The position numbers and the translations under genes were made by a program. A DNA stretch of 64,000 nt from an uncultured Flavobacteriales bacterium (lineage in GTDB: Bacteria > Bacteroidota > Bacteroidia > Flavobacteriales > BACL11): positions 118,149-182,148 of the forward strand of contig CASIBH010000001.1 of assembly GCA_949372805.1 (NCBI GenBank), in the 5' to 3' direction. The notes beneath the pieces are model-generated. The model ran no database searches. It saw only the letters and a list, made by a program, of their open reading frames with translations, and was not told the origin of the DNA. Shown here piece after piece: positions 19,165-29,023 of this stretch; position 1 is the stretch's first letter; the number at the start of each line of letters is the position of its first letter.

Positions 19165-19661
19165 TTCTTAAAAAAGAATAGTTGTGTAATTGAAATTAAG
19201 ATTGTTGTTGTAATTACACTCAGTAAGATTTTAAAAAGCATCTTAAATTCTAGATTTAGATGTTCAAGGAAAAATAATGTACTTAAGTGAATTAAAGTTA
19301 TTAAAAATGTATAAGTTAAAAATGATTTTACTCCAATTTTTTGCATTATAAGTTCATCACCTTGCTCAACTATATTATGAGGAATAGTAATTTTTGCAAT
19401 TGAATTTTTACAAAAAGCAATTAACACTGAAGCAAATGAATGCATTCCCAATGTTCCTGAAAATATATCAATACTGAATCCAAGAAAAAAAGCATAGATT
19501 ATTAAAAACCATTTTGGTGTTTTATAAGGAAGTACAATTATTAGTATTATGTATAGATATGGGTTTATATAAGAAAGAAATAGTATTTCATTTAGTATTA
19601 ATATTTGTATTAATGTATAAACAGGTATTTGAATAATGTATTTAATTAAATCTCTAGTCAT
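19161..19661 (-). CDS. mreD: Rod shape-determining protein MreD
   Basis: 166 residues, almost entirely hydrophobic, with about five membrane segments, matching MreD in size and position. The segment KTPKWFLIIYAFFLGFSIDIFSGTLGMHSFA is the recognisable MreD core (G-xx-D-x-FSG-x-LG-x-H). It overlaps mreC by 8 nt and mrdA by 4 nt. It links MreC and RodA/PBP2 in the elongasome. Confidence 0.9.
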   Translation of the reverse strand: MTRDLIKYIIQIPVYTLIQILILNEILFLSYINPYLYIILIIVLPYKTPKWFLIIYAFFLGFSIDIFSGTLGMHSFASVLIAFCKNSIAKITIPHNIVEQGDELIMQKIGVKSFLTYTFLITLIHLSTLFFLEHLNLEFKMLFKILLSVITTTILISITQLFFFKK

Positions 19662-20457
19662 TTTTTATTTTTTCTAGATTTAATTGTTCAAAAGAATCTA
19701 CTGACTCAATTATATAAACTGAGTTTAATTTATTAAAATCTATAAATAAATCTATGATTATATCGTAATGACCAGTTTCAGAATTTGATTTATAAGAATT
19801 TATTGTCCCAATATCAATTCCCTTTGGGAAAATTGTGCTAAACCCATTTGTGCTAATTGTATCATCACGGTTTATGTTTACATGATTTGGTATGCTTTCA
19901 AGGCTTGCTCTTCTGTAATCAAATCCATTCCATTTTAGTGATCCTGCATTATTTTGTTTGTTAAGTTTGACACTTATTGAGGAGTTCTTGTTTAGAATTG
20001 ACATGGCTAGTGAAAATTTATTAGAAACAGAATGAACGATTCCCACAACTCCATTCAATGTTATTAATCCCATTCCCTCCATAACACCATGAAAACTTCC
20101 TTTGTTAAGTGTAATGAAGTTATTTCTTTTACTAACAGTATTATTTATTACTTGTGATGATATAAAATCAAATTCTTTTTTTTCATTAATAATTGTTTTA
20201 CTTTCTACCGAATTTATTAATGTAAGAAGTTTGGCATTTTCATTTGCCAGATATGTATTTACTTCTTTTAATTGAAAATAATCCTTTATATTTTGAGATA
20301 TTGAATATATAAAGCCAGTATATTCGCTTGTTTTTTTAATTATCCTATAATTCTGATAACTATTATTATTAATAATTAGAGTAAGTGAAATTGATTGAAA
20401 TATTAAAAAAAGAAGAAGAAAATGATACATTCTAATAAAACGTATGAGATTCTGCAT
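19654..20457 (-). CDS. mreC: Rod shape-determining protein MreC
   Basis: 267 residues with one N-terminal membrane helix (FLLLFLIFQSISLTLII) and a coiled-coil region near residues 50-80 (LKEVNTYLANENAKL). The MreC beta-domain follows with SQVINNTVSKRNNFITLNKG, GVMEGMGLITLNGVVGIV and INRDDTISTNGFSTIFPKGI. It is a periplasmic scaffold between MreB filaments and the peptidoglycan synthases. It starts 9 nt after mreB. Confidence 0.93.
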   Translation of the reverse strand: MQNLIRFIRMYHFLLLFLIFQSISLTLIINNNSYQNYRIIKKTSEYTGFIYSISQNIKDYFQLKEVNTYLANENAKLLTLINSVESKTIINEKKEFDFISSQVINNTVSKRNNFITLNKGSFHGVMEGMGLITLNGVVGIVHSVSNKFSLAMSILNKNSSISVKLNKQNNAGSLKWNGFDYRRASLESIPNHVNINRDDTISTNGFSTIFPKGIDIGTINSYKSNSETGHYDIIIDLFIDFNKLNSVYIIESVDSFEQLNLEKIKND

Positions 20458-20466
20458 GAATTACTT

Positions 20467-21489
20467 TTATCTAATTAGGAATGTATAGCTTTCAGTATTT
20501 TTAAGTGCAATTCCAGTTCCTCTAGCTACTGCTCTTAATGGATCTTCTGCTACGTAAACTGGAAGTTTAGTTTTTTTAGAAATCCTTTTGTCTAAGCCTC
20601 TAAGCATCGACCCTCCGCCAGTTAAGTAAAGCCCTTCATTGTAAATATCTGCTGAAAGTGCTGGTGGTGTTTGAAATAAAGCGCTCATCACTGCTTCTTC
20701 AATTTGTTCAATTGAATTATTTAAAGATCCTGCAATCTCTTTGTACGTCACAATAATCTCTTTTGGAATACCACTCATCAAATCTCTTCCATGTACTGCA
20801 TAATTTGGAGGTGGATCATCTAATTCAGTTAAAGCTGAGCCCACGTTTATTTTAATTTGTTCAGCCATAATATCTCCAACTGCAATATTATGTCTGGTTT
20901 TCATATAGTTTTTAATATTATCTGTGAATTCATCACCGGCAACTCTTATAGATTTATCGCATACAATTCCACCTAGAGAAATTACAGCAATTTCAGTCGT
21001 TCCTCCGCCAATATCTATAACCATGTTCCCTTTAGGTTCTAGCACATCAATTCCAATACCTATTGCAGCAGCCATTGGCTCATGAATTAGCCAAACATCT
21101 TTTGCTCCTGCGTGCTCTGCAGAGTCAACAACTGCTCTTTTCTCCACCTCTGTAACTCCAGAAGGTATACAAACTACCATTTTTAATGCAGGGGTGAAGA
21201 ATGATCTTTTCCACGGTATCATTTTTATGAAACCCCGTATCATTTGCTCGGATGATTGAAAGTCTGCAATAACACCATCTTTTAATGGTCTCATTGTCTC
21301 AATATTTTTATGAGCTTTACCATGCATTTGCTGCGCTTTTTTTCCAATTGCAATTACTTCTCCTGTACGCACATTTTTAGCTACTATTGATGGCTCATCT
21401 ACTACAACTTTGTCATTGTGAATTATTAAGGTATTAGCAGTTCCAAGGTCAATGGCAATTGCTTCTTGCATAAAATCAAAAAATCCCAT
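20467..21489 (-). CDS. mreB: Actin-like cell-shape protein MreB
   Basis: 340 residues. Actin-fold nucleotide motifs are present: phosphate-1 IAIDLGTANTLI, phosphate-2 MVIDIGGGTTEIAVISLGG, and adenosine motif LYLTGGGSMLRGLDKRI. The N-terminal MGFFDFMQE peptide may be a short amphipathic membrane-binding segment. It forms curved filaments under the inner membrane that guide wall synthesis. The gap to purH is only 14 nt, so transcription probably reads in from purH. Confidence 0.97.
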   Translation of the reverse strand: MGFFDFMQEAIAIDLGTANTLIIHNDKVVVDEPSIVAKNVRTGEVIAIGKKAQQMHGKAHKNIETMRPLKDGVIADFQSSEQMIRGFIKMIPWKRSFFTPALKMVVCIPSGVTEVEKRAVVDSAEHAGAKDVWLIHEPMAAAIGIGIDVLEPKGNMVIDIGGGTTEIAVISLGGIVCDKSIRVAGDEFTDNIKNYMKTRHNIAVGDIMAEQIKINVGSALTELDDPPPNYAVHGRDLMSGIPKEIIVTYKEIAGSLNNSIEQIEEAVMSALFQTPPALSADIYNEGLYLTGGGSMLRGLDKRISKKTKLPVYVAEDPLRAVARGTGIALKNTESYTFLIR

Positions 21490-21503
21490 AGTTATATATT
21501 TTT

Positions 21504-23024
21504 TTAATGTTTAAAATGTCTTGTTTTTGTCATTATCATAGACATACTGTTTTGGTCGCAATACTCTATTGATAGATTATCTTTTATTGATCCTCCAGGC
21601 TGAATAACTGAGGATATACCAGCTTTATCAGCAAGCTTTACACAATCTGGGAATGGAAAAAAAGCATCTGAAGCCATTACTGACCCTGCAAGGTCTAAGT
21701 TAAATGATTTTGCTTTTTCAACTGCTTGTTTTAATGCATCAACTCGTGATGTTTGCCCGACTCCACTTGATATTAATTGTTTGTTTTTAGCAAAAACAAT
21801 TGTATTAGATTTTGTGTGTTTACAAACTTTTGAGGCGAATATTAAATCTTCAATCTCTAATTCTGTTGGGTTTTTTACAGTAACCGTTTCCATAATTACT
21901 TTACTATCTGTAATCATGTCTTTTGATTGGAACAGTACCCCGTTTAAAGCTGTTCGATATTGCTGTTTAGGTAAAGTTAATTTTTTTTGTTTTAAAAGAA
22001 CTCTTTTTTTCTTCATTTTTAACAACTCAGTACTTTCTTTACTAAAGCTTGGTGCAATTAAAACTTCATAAAATAGTTTGTTTATTTCTTGAGCTGTTTC
22101 AAGATCTATTTCTTTATTAGTTATTAAAACGCCACCAAATGCTGACACAGGGTCTCCCATTAGAGCATCTTTATATGCATCAATTAAATTTTTTCTACTT
22201 GCTACTCCGCAGGCATTGTTGTGTTTTAAAACAATAAATGTAGTTTCATTAAATTCAGAAATTAAATTTACTGCGGCATCAACATCTAGTAAATTGTTAT
22301 ATGACAATTCTTTGCCAGATATTTGTTCAAACATTTCATCAATATCTCCAAAAAATATTCCTTTTTGATGCGGGTTTTCTCCGTATCTTAATTCTTTGTT
22401 TTTAGTAAAACTCTCTTTAAAAACTGTTGGTTCATTACTTAAATAATTAAATATTGCCGTGTCATAATGAGATGAAATATTAAAAGCTTCACCAGCAAAC
22501 TCTCTTCTTAATTCAATTGAAGTTGCATTACCTTGGTTTTTAAGGATTTCTATAGTTTTAGAATATTGATTTTTTGAAGAAACTACTAAAACATCATTAA
22601 AGTTTTTTGCTGCAGCTCTTATTAATGAAATACCTCCAATATCTATTTTTTCAATAATTTCTTCATGTGAATTATCTTCTTGAACAGTTTTTTCAAAAGG
22701 GTATAAATCAACAACAACTAAATCAAATTGTTCAATTTGATATTCCTGTAACTCTCTTTGATCACTTTCATTATCTCTTCTTGAGAGTATTCCGCCAAAT
22801 ACATTAGGATGTAATGTTTTAACTCTTCCTCCTAAGATTGAAGGAAAGCCTGTTGTGTCTTCAACTTTATTAACCTTAATGTTTAAATTTGATATATACT
22901 TTTCTGTACCTCCAGTAGAGTAGATGTTGATGTTTAGCTCATTTAGTTTCTTAACAAGAGTGTCTAATCCGTCTTTGTTAAAAACAGATATTAAAGCATT
23001 TTTAATTTGTTTAGGTTGATTCAT
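21504..23024 (-). CDS. purH: Bifunctional AICAR transformylase/IMP cyclohydrolase
   Basis: 506 residues from ATG 23024 (MNQPKQIKNALISVFNKDGL). An upstream ATG at 23075 is rejected because a good -7 promoter element lies between the two. The N-terminal MGS-like cyclohydrolase carries STGGTEKYI, VEDTTGFPSILGGRVKTLHP and GGISLIRAAAKN. The C-terminal transformylase has LRYGENPHQ, LKHNNACGVA and DAFFPFPD. It carries out the last two steps of IMP synthesis. Being first in the run with mreB may couple purine supply to growth, but this is inference. Confidence 0.96.
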   Translation of the reverse strand: MNQPKQIKNALISVFNKDGLDTLVKKLNELNINIYSTGGTEKYISNLNIKVNKVEDTTGFPSILGGRVKTLHPNVFGGILSRRDNESDQRELQEYQIEQFDLVVVDLYPFEKTVQEDNSHEEIIEKIDIGGISLIRAAAKNFNDVLVVSSKNQYSKTIEILKNQGNATSIELRREFAGEAFNISSHYDTAIFNYLSNEPTVFKESFTKNKELRYGENPHQKGIFFGDIDEMFEQISGKELSYNNLLDVDAAVNLISEFNETTFIVLKHNNACGVASRKNLIDAYKDALMGDPVSAFGGVLITNKEIDLETAQEINKLFYEVLIAPSFSKESTELLKMKKKRVLLKQKKLTLPKQQYRTALNGVLFQSKDMITDSKVIMETVTVKNPTELEIEDLIFASKVCKHTKSNTIVFAKNKQLISSGVGQTSRVDALKQAVEKAKSFNLDLAGSVMASDAFFPFPDCVKLADKAGISSVIQPGGSIKDNLSIEYCDQNSMSMIMTKTRHFKH

Positions 23025-23059
23025 TTGAATGAAAGTATTATATGCAATTTTACCCAAAT

Positions 23060-23067
23060 CAAATATA
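23060..23067 (-). promoter_or_regulatory. -7 promoter element (TATATTTG) of purH
   Basis: An exact TAnnTTTG on the minus strand, 35 nt before ATG 23024. It supports this start over the upstream one. Confidence 0.6.
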
Positions 23068-23140
23068 AAAATCAAGCCATTTCTTTCTTATTAAATTTTT
23101 TGTTAATAACTTCGCTTAGTTGTTGAAATAGTCCTTTGAT

Positions 23141-26100
23141 CTATTCATTTAAGACTTTTTTAAATATCGTTAATAATTCATTTAAGCTTAAGATATTATC
23201 ATATTGAAGACATACTTTTTCTTTAATTTCTTTTATTTTAATTTTATCCTGATTCATTTTAACATAATCAAGAATTTTTGTAAATGAACTTGATTGATAA
23301 TAATTTGTATTTTGATTATGAGGTAAATATGCTCTTAAATTATTATTCTTTAATACAATTCTTTCAAAGCCTAATTCTTTAGCTTTCCATTTGACATTTA
23401 ATAATTTAAAAATATTAAATATATTTTTCGGCAAAGCTCCAAATCTATCAACTAAATTATTCTTGAAGATTTCTAATTCTTCATCATCCTTAATATCATT
23501 TAGTGCTTTATATAATGCAATTCTTTCTTCAATATTTATAACATAAGATTCAGGTATCTGAATTTCTAAATCTGTATCAATTTGACAATCTTTAATTTTA
23601 AATTCACTTTTTGGTTCTTTAAATAAATTTTTAAATTTCTCTTCTTTGAGTTCTTCAACAGCTTCAGCGAGAATTCTTTGATACATTTCAAAGCCAATTT
23701 CATTTATAAAACCGCTTTGATCTCCGCCTAAAAGATCACCTGCTCCTCGAATATCAAGATCTCTCATGGCTATTTTAAAACCACTTCCTATATTAGAGAA
23801 TTGTTCTAATGCGTTTAGTCTTCTTCTTGAATCTTCCGAAATATGATTTAGTGGAGGGCTTATCAAAAAACAAAAGGCTTGTTTATCACTTCTTCCAACA
23901 CGACCTCTCATTTGGTGTAGATCGCTTAAGCCAAAATTCTGAGCGTTATTAATAATAATAGTATTTGCATTTGGAATATCAACACCATTTTCTATTATAG
24001 TAGTTGAAACTAATATATCAAATTGACCTTCAATAAAATCAATCATTAAACTTTCAATTTTATTGCCAGGCATTTGTCCATGACCAATTTTGATTTTTGC
24101 ATCAGGGCAAATTCTTTGAATAAAGCCTGCTATTTCATTTATGTTTTCTACTCTATTATGAACAAAAAATACTTGTCCATTTCTATTGATTTCATATTTA
24201 ATAGCATCTCTTATTTTTTCTTCATTAAATCCAATTATATTTGTTTGAATACTTTGTCTATTTGGTGGAGGTGTGTTTATGATAGACAAATCTCTTGCTC
24301 CTAAAAGTGAGAATTGTAATGTTCTTGGAATAGGTGTTGCTGTTAATGTCAAGGAATCAACATTTGTTTTAAATGCTTTTAGCTTATCTTTGATATTAAC
24401 TCCAAATTTTTGTTCCTCATCAACTATCAGTAAACCAAGATCTTTAAAATGTACATCTTTCCCAACTATTCTGTGAGTTCCAATGATAACATCAATACCT
24501 CCATTTTGGATTTTTTTAAGAATCTCATTTTGTTCCGATTTTGTTCTAAATCTATTTAGGTAATCAACATTACATGGAAGTTTTGCTAGTCTTTTTTTAA
24601 ATGTTTTATAATGTTGAAGAGCTAAAATAGTTGTTGGAACTAAAATAGCAACCTGTTTGTTATCTGCTACTGCTTTAAAAGCAGCTCTTATTGCTATTTC
24701 TGTTTTACCAAACCCTACATCGCCACATACTAAGCGATCCATTGGCATAATTTTTTCCATATCTTCTTTTATTGCTAAAGTTGCTTTAGATTGATCAGGA
24801 GTATCTTCAAACATAAATGATGCTTCTAATTCTTGTTGAAGATATGTGTCTGGTGAAAATTGAAACCCTTCTTGTGATTTTCTTTTTGCATAAAGCTTTA
24901 TTAGGTTAAATGCTATCTCTTTAACTCTGTTTTTAGTTTTTTGTTTACTTTTATTCCAAGTAGGCGTTCCTAATTGATGCATTTTTGGAGAAGATCCTTC
25001 TTTTGCTGAGAACTTAGCTATTTTATGTAAAGCATGAATACTAATGTATAATATGTCACCACCTCTATAGCTTAATTTTATAACTTCTTGAGTTTGATTA
25101 TTATTGGAGATTTTATGAAGTCCATTAAATTGACCAATTCCATGATCAATATGTGTAATATAATCTCCTATTTTTAAACTAGTAAGTTGTTTTATAGTGA
25201 TTGCTTGCTTGTCACTAAATTTTGTTTTTGATTTAAATCGATGGTGTCTGTCAAAGATCTGATGATCTGTATAAATAGCAACTTTATTATCATAATCAAT
25301 AAAACCTTCATGTAACAAGATTTGATAATATTCTATTTTTATTTTTTGATCCTTATCCATTAATATATTTTTAATCCTTTCTTCTTGCTCTTCAGACGAA
25401 CAAAGGATTATATTGCGAATATTATTTGTTTGATTCTTTTGTAAATCCATTAATAATATATCAATATTTTTATTGAATGGAATCAGAGGAGAACATTCCC
25501 TAATTATAACATTTTCCTTGTTTTCAGGTGCAGACATTTTAATGATAGTTTTATTAACTAGAGAATTGTTAAATGTTATACTATTACTAAATAGATATGA
25601 TGGGTTTTGTTTGAAAATAGTAGATTTTTTTTCAAGATTTGAAAAAATTTCTTCTGTTTTTGTAAAATTATCATCTAGAGAAGTTAGAGTGTAGTTAAGA
25701 TTTTTAATCCAAATATTTGAATCTTCTGTAAAATATTCAAGAAAACAAACTTGATTATTTTGAATATATTTTGCTTCTGTATTTGGAATTATTTTTACTT
25801 TATTTTCTAATTTGATAGATAATTGACTGTTCACACTAAATGTTCTTAGAGACTCAATTTCATCTCCAATTAATTCAATTCTAATAGGGTGTTCACTTGC
25901 ATATGAGAAAATATCAATTATACCACCCCTTACTGAAAATTGTCCAGGATCAGTTACAAAATTTGTTGATTTGAAATTTAAATTAATTAGATTTTTCTCA
26001 AATTCTTCAGCTTCTAATCTTTGATTTACTTTTAATGATATTGTTTGCTTTCTTAATTCTTTTTTACTTATCACTTTCTCAAATAATGCTTCAGAATATG

Positions 26101-26458
26101 TGATTACAATTGTATTTTTTTTACTATTTAATTTATTTAAAACCTCAGCTCTTTGTAAAACATTAGTGTTTTCTGTTTCTTCAATTTGATATGGTCTTCT
26201 ATAGGATGCGGGATAAAAGAATACTTCTTTTTTTGAGATTTTTTCTAAATCATTTATAAAGTATGAGGCCTCTTCTTTGTCACTAAAAATAAAAAGATTA
26301 TTTTTTTTTGAATCCTCTATAATATTTATGAAATCTATAGCAAGTGAAGACCCAATACTACCACTATAAAAAATTGAAGGAGTATTATTGTCTAAAAGTT
26401 TTTTAAGTCTCTTTAGGCTTACAGATTCTGTAAAAAAATCTAATAATTTTTCTAACAA
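23141..26458 (-). CDS. mfd: Transcription-repair coupling factor Mfd
   Basis: 1105 residues in the usual order. A UvrB-like N-terminal module contains DPGQFSVRGGIIDIFS. The CarD-like RNA polymerase-interacting domain contains LKIGDYITHIDHGIGQF. The RecG-like translocase has Walker A (GDVGFGKTEIA), DEEQ (LLIVDEEQKFGV), TATPIPRTL and QMRGRVGRSD. A C-terminal TRCF domain ends the protein. Mfd removes RNA polymerase stalled at DNA lesions and recruits UvrA. It starts 1 nt after pfkA, so the two form an operon. Confidence 0.97.
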   Translation of the reverse strand: MLEKLLDFFTESVSLKRLKKLLDNNTPSIFYSGSIGSSLAIDFINIIEDSKKNNLFIFSDKEEASYFINDLEKISKKEVFFYPASYRRPYQIEETENTNVLQRAEVLNKLNSKKNTIVITYSEALFEKVISKKELRKQTISLKVNQRLEAEEFEKNLINLNFKSTNFVTDPGQFSVRGGIIDIFSYASEHPIRIELIGDEIESLRTFSVNSQLSIKLENKVKIIPNTEAKYIQNNQVCFLEYFTEDSNIWIKNLNYTLTSLDDNFTKTEEIFSNLEKKSTIFKQNPSYLFSNSITFNNSLVNKTIIKMSAPENKENVIIRECSPLIPFNKNIDILLMDLQKNQTNNIRNIILCSSEEQEERIKNILMDKDQKIKIEYYQILLHEGFIDYDNKVAIYTDHQIFDRHHRFKSKTKFSDKQAITIKQLTSLKIGDYITHIDHGIGQFNGLHKISNNNQTQEVIKLSYRGGDILYISIHALHKIAKFSAKEGSSPKMHQLGTPTWNKSKQKTKNRVKEIAFNLIKLYAKRKSQEGFQFSPDTYLQQELEASFMFEDTPDQSKATLAIKEDMEKIMPMDRLVCGDVGFGKTEIAIRAAFKAVADNKQVAILVPTTILALQHYKTFKKRLAKLPCNVDYLNRFRTKSEQNEILKKIQNGGIDVIIGTHRIVGKDVHFKDLGLLIVDEEQKFGVNIKDKLKAFKTNVDSLTLTATPIPRTLQFSLLGARDLSIINTPPPNRQSIQTNIIGFNEEKIRDAIKYEINRNGQVFFVHNRVENINEIAGFIQRICPDAKIKIGHGQMPGNKIESLMIDFIEGQFDILVSTTIIENGVDIPNANTIIINNAQNFGLSDLHQMRGRVGRSDKQAFCFLISPPLNHISEDSRRRLNALEQFSNIGSGFKIAMRDLDIRGAGDLLGGDQSGFINEIGFEMYQRILAEAVEELKEEKFKNLFKEPKSEFKIKDCQIDTDLEIQIPESYVINIEERIALYKALNDIKDDEELEIFKNNLVDRFGALPKNIFNIFKLLNVKWKAKELGFERIVLKNNNLRAYLPHNQNTNYYQSSSFTKILDYVKMNQDKIKIKEIKEKVCLQYDNILSLNELLTIFKKVLNE

Positions 26459-26459
26459 A

Positions 26460-27650
26460 CTATATGCTATTTATTTCCTGAATCATTTTTTGATACCATA
26501 ATTTTTTAGTGTCAAATACTTTGCCACCTTTAATTCTTGGGAATTCTATACAAGATAGTAAGTCATTATTGTCTTCATCCCAGCCAATAACTCCACTTTT
26601 TCCATTAACGGCACATTCTACAGCTTTATCAGCGCAATCAAAGATTAAATTTAAATCTTTTTCATTTGCTTTAGCAGACCTACTGAAGTAGCCACTTTTT
26701 TGAACAAGTACTTTTTTTGCATTAAGTCTATTTGATAGTTCTTTTGCAAACCATTTACCAGGATTTATTTCATCTAATCTAACATGTCCAAATGCATCTC
26801 TTGGAATTTTCTCACCAGTCTTTTGCATTTCATCAACTATTGTGTCAATGCCAGCTCCTTCACTTAAGAAAATGTTAACACAATCATATTCGTCCATAAT
26901 TTTATTTAACCTTTCAGCTTCTTTATCAAGATTTATTTCTTCTTCTGGGATCAAAATTAAATGTACTTCCCATTTATTTTTATTTAGACCGATTTCATCA
27001 AGAAAGTTAAATTTCTCTAGTCTTTGCCTATACTCATATGCAGTAGCTGCGGTTAGCCAACCACAATTTCTGCCCATTACTTCATGAACAATTAATTGTC
27101 TATTGCTAGTTGTATTTTCATTCACTATATTTTCAAAAAATATTGCTCCTTGTTCGGCAGCTGTCCATGCTCCAAGTGTTTGTTTTATTGGAAAGACATC
27201 GTTATCAATAGTTTTAGGTAAGCCAACAACTGTTAAAGAATAGTTATTTTCTTTTAGATATTTAGAGAGATCAGCTGCAGTTGTATTTGTATCATCCCCT
27301 CCAATTGTATGTAAAATTGTAACATTATCTTTAATAAGTTGTTTCGCAGCTATTTCAAGAGGGTTTTCTCCTTCTTTTATGTATCCTTTTTTAATACAAT
27401 CTTCAATATTGGTTAGCTTTACTCTACTATTACCAAGCGGGCTTCCTCCAAATTCATAGAAATTAGAGATTTTTGATTCAAGTGATTTAGGAAATTTTAA
27501 AATATTCCCCTCTAGTAATCCTTTATATCCATTTTTATATCCAATAATTTCAGAAGTTGGATATTTCTTTATATAGTTTTCAGTTAACCTTCCAATTGAG
27601 GCTGAAAGGCAAGGTGCTATTCCGCCAGAAGTTAAAAATGCAATTTTCAT
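26460..27650 (-). CDS. Phosphofructokinase, probably PPi-dependent
   Basis: 396 residues from ATG 27650. An in-frame TTG three codons earlier is less likely. PFK motifs: FLTSGGIAPCLSASIG at the N-terminus, the nucleotide/phosphate site HTIGGDDTNTTA (GGDDT near residues 117-121), LPKTIDNDVF, and EVMGRNCGWLTAATA. In PFKs, GGDD with PKTIDND points to pyrophosphate as phosphoryl donor, whereas GGDG with PGTIDND points to ATP. It converts fructose-6-phosphate to the 1,6-bisphosphate, reversibly if PPi is used. It sits directly upstream of mfd. Confidence 0.88.
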   Translation of the reverse strand: MKIAFLTSGGIAPCLSASIGRLTENYIKKYPTSEIIGYKNGYKGLLEGNILKFPKSLESKISNFYEFGGSPLGNSRVKLTNIEDCIKKGYIKEGENPLEIAAKQLIKDNVTILHTIGGDDTNTTAADLSKYLKENNYSLTVVGLPKTIDNDVFPIKQTLGAWTAAEQGAIFFENIVNENTTSNRQLIVHEVMGRNCGWLTAATAYEYRQRLEKFNFLDEIGLNKNKWEVHLILIPEEEINLDKEAERLNKIMDEYDCVNIFLSEGAGIDTIVDEMQKTGEKIPRDAFGHVRLDEINPGKWFAKELSNRLNAKKVLVQKSGYFSRSAKANEKDLNLIFDCADKAVECAVNGKSGVIGWDEDNNDLLSCIEFPRIKGGKVFDTKKLWYQKMIQEINSI

Positions 27651-27656
27651 ATACTG

Positions 27657-27664
27657 CAAATATC
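27657..27664 (-). promoter_or_regulatory. -7-like element before phosphofructokinase
   Basis: GATATTTG is one mismatch from TAnnTTTG. It ends 6 nt before the ATG, which implies an extremely short or absent leader. Confidence 0.4.
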
Positions 27665-27699
27665 TAATATTTTCATTAATTATTTAATAAAACTATTAG

Positions 27700-27707
27700 T
27701 AACTTTG
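27700..27707 (+). promoter_or_regulatory. -7 promoter element (TAACTTTG) before aspartate kinase
   Basis: Matches TAnnTTTG and lies 22 nt before ATG 27730. It is divergent from the phosphofructokinase promoter. Confidence 0.55.
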
Positions 27708-27729
27708 TTTTAGTAAAAACTTAATTTTT

Positions 27730-28971
27730 ATGAAAGAAATTTTAAAATTTGGAGGTGCGTCTATTAAAGATGCTAAATCAATTACAGCTGTCTCTAAAAT
27801 TATAAAAGACTATCCAAATCATAATATTGTTATTGTATTCTCAGCAATTGCTACTGTGACAAACCTTTTAGAGGGTTTAGTTGAGGCATATCACAGAAAA
27901 GATGATGATGTTGTTATTAAATTTAATGAAATTAAATCTTTGCATATTTCAATATCAAAAAACCTTTTTGAACAAGAACATTTTATTTTTGATATTATAA
28001 ATAATTTATTTGTTGAAATAGAATGGGCGTTAGAGGAGGAGCCTAATCAAATGTATTCATATGATTATGATCAAATTGTATCTGTTGGAGAGTTACTTTC
28101 ATCTCATATAATGAGTGAGTATTTAAAAATAGATGGATTTAAAAATGAATTAATTGATATTAGAGATGTTTTTAAATCTGACAATAATTATCAAAATGCT
28201 AATATTGATTGGGATTTAACTAAAGAAATATGTAAACAAAAAATTAAAAATATTCCTGTTGTTACTCAAGGTTTTTTAGCGTGTTCTTCTGAGAATTTCA
28301 CAACAACTTTGGGGAGAGAAGGGTCTGATTATAGCGCTGCTATACTGGGTAATGTTTTAAATGCAGAAAGAGTAGTAATTTGGAAGGACGTAAATGGAGT
28401 TTTAAATTCAGATCCAAGGCACTTTAGTGATTCAAAGCTTTTAGATGAATTATCATTTTCTGAAGCAATAGAACTCGCTTATTATGGAGCTAAAGTGATT
28501 CATCCTAAAACAATTCAACCCTTGCAGGTAAAAAATATTCCATTACAAGTTAGATCATTTATTAATCTTGAAAATCCAGGCACAATCATTAATGATTGTC
28601 AAATCACTTACGATATGCCATCTTATATTGTTAAAGAAAAGCAAATTTTAGTTTCAATTTCTGATAAAAAATTATCATTCATTGTTGAGGAGCATTTGAG
28701 TTATATTTTTTCTTTGTTAGATAAGTATAATTTATCTGTCAATTTAATGCAAAACTCTGCAGTTAGTTTTTCATTATGTATTGATAATTCAAAAAATAGT
28801 GTCAAATTTTTAAATGAATTAAGAAACAAATTTGATGTTTTGTATAATTCTAACTTGGTTCTTTACACAATAAGACATTATAATAATCAATCTCTCTCTA
28901 GTTTTATTAAAAATAAAAAAATTATCCTTGAACAAAAAAGCAGAAATACTGTTCAATTGATTACTGAATAA
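27730..28971 (+). CDS. lysC: Aspartate kinase (monofunctional)
   Basis: 413 residues. The kinase domain starts LKFGGASIKDAKSI and contains VTQGFLACS, TLGREGSDYSAAIL and VVIWKDVNGVLNSDPR, followed by EAIELAYYGAKVIHPKTI. The C-terminal region (about 300-413) should be the ACT pair. It is rather degenerate by eye, so feedback control cannot be predicted. It phosphorylates aspartate at the entry to lysine, threonine and methionine synthesis. The gene is followed 52 nt later by a protein of unknown function with its own promoter. Confidence 0.93.
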   Translation: MKEILKFGGASIKDAKSITAVSKIIKDYPNHNIVIVFSAIATVTNLLEGLVEAYHRKDDDVVIKFNEIKSLHISISKNLFEQEHFIFDIINNLFVEIEWALEEEPNQMYSYDYDQIVSVGELLSSHIMSEYLKIDGFKNELIDIRDVFKSDNNYQNANIDWDLTKEICKQKIKNIPVVTQGFLACSSENFTTTLGREGSDYSAAILGNVLNAERVVIWKDVNGVLNSDPRHFSDSKLLDELSFSEAIELAYYGAKVIHPKTIQPLQVKNIPLQVRSFINLENPGTIINDCQITYDMPSYIVKEKQILVSISDKKLSFIVEEHLSYIFSLLDKYNLSVNLMQNSAVSFSLCIDNSKNSVKFLNELRNKFDVLYNSNLVLYTIRHYNNQSLSSFIKNKKIILEQKSRNTVQLITE

Positions 28972-28980
28972 TTTTTTCTT

Positions 28981-29008
28981 TTGTTGTGTGTTTATAATTG
29001 TATATTTG
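28981..29008 (+). promoter_or_regulatory. Full Bacteroidota-type promoter (TTG-N17-TATATTTG)
   Basis: TTG at 28981-28983 is followed by 17 nt and then TATATTTG at 29001-29008, one of the best promoter matches in the window. It ends 15 nt before the TTG start of the 595-aa gene. Confidence 0.7.
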
Positions 29009-29023
29009 CTCTAAAATTTTATT

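Noticed and set aside
23025..23075. Upstream ATG start for purH
   Set aside because: A TATATTTG element lies between the two ATGs, and family-like sequence begins only at 23024.
23025..23140. Riboswitch or attenuator before purH
   Set aside because: Apart from the promoter the gap is featureless A/T-rich sequence without a conserved purine-riboswitch core.
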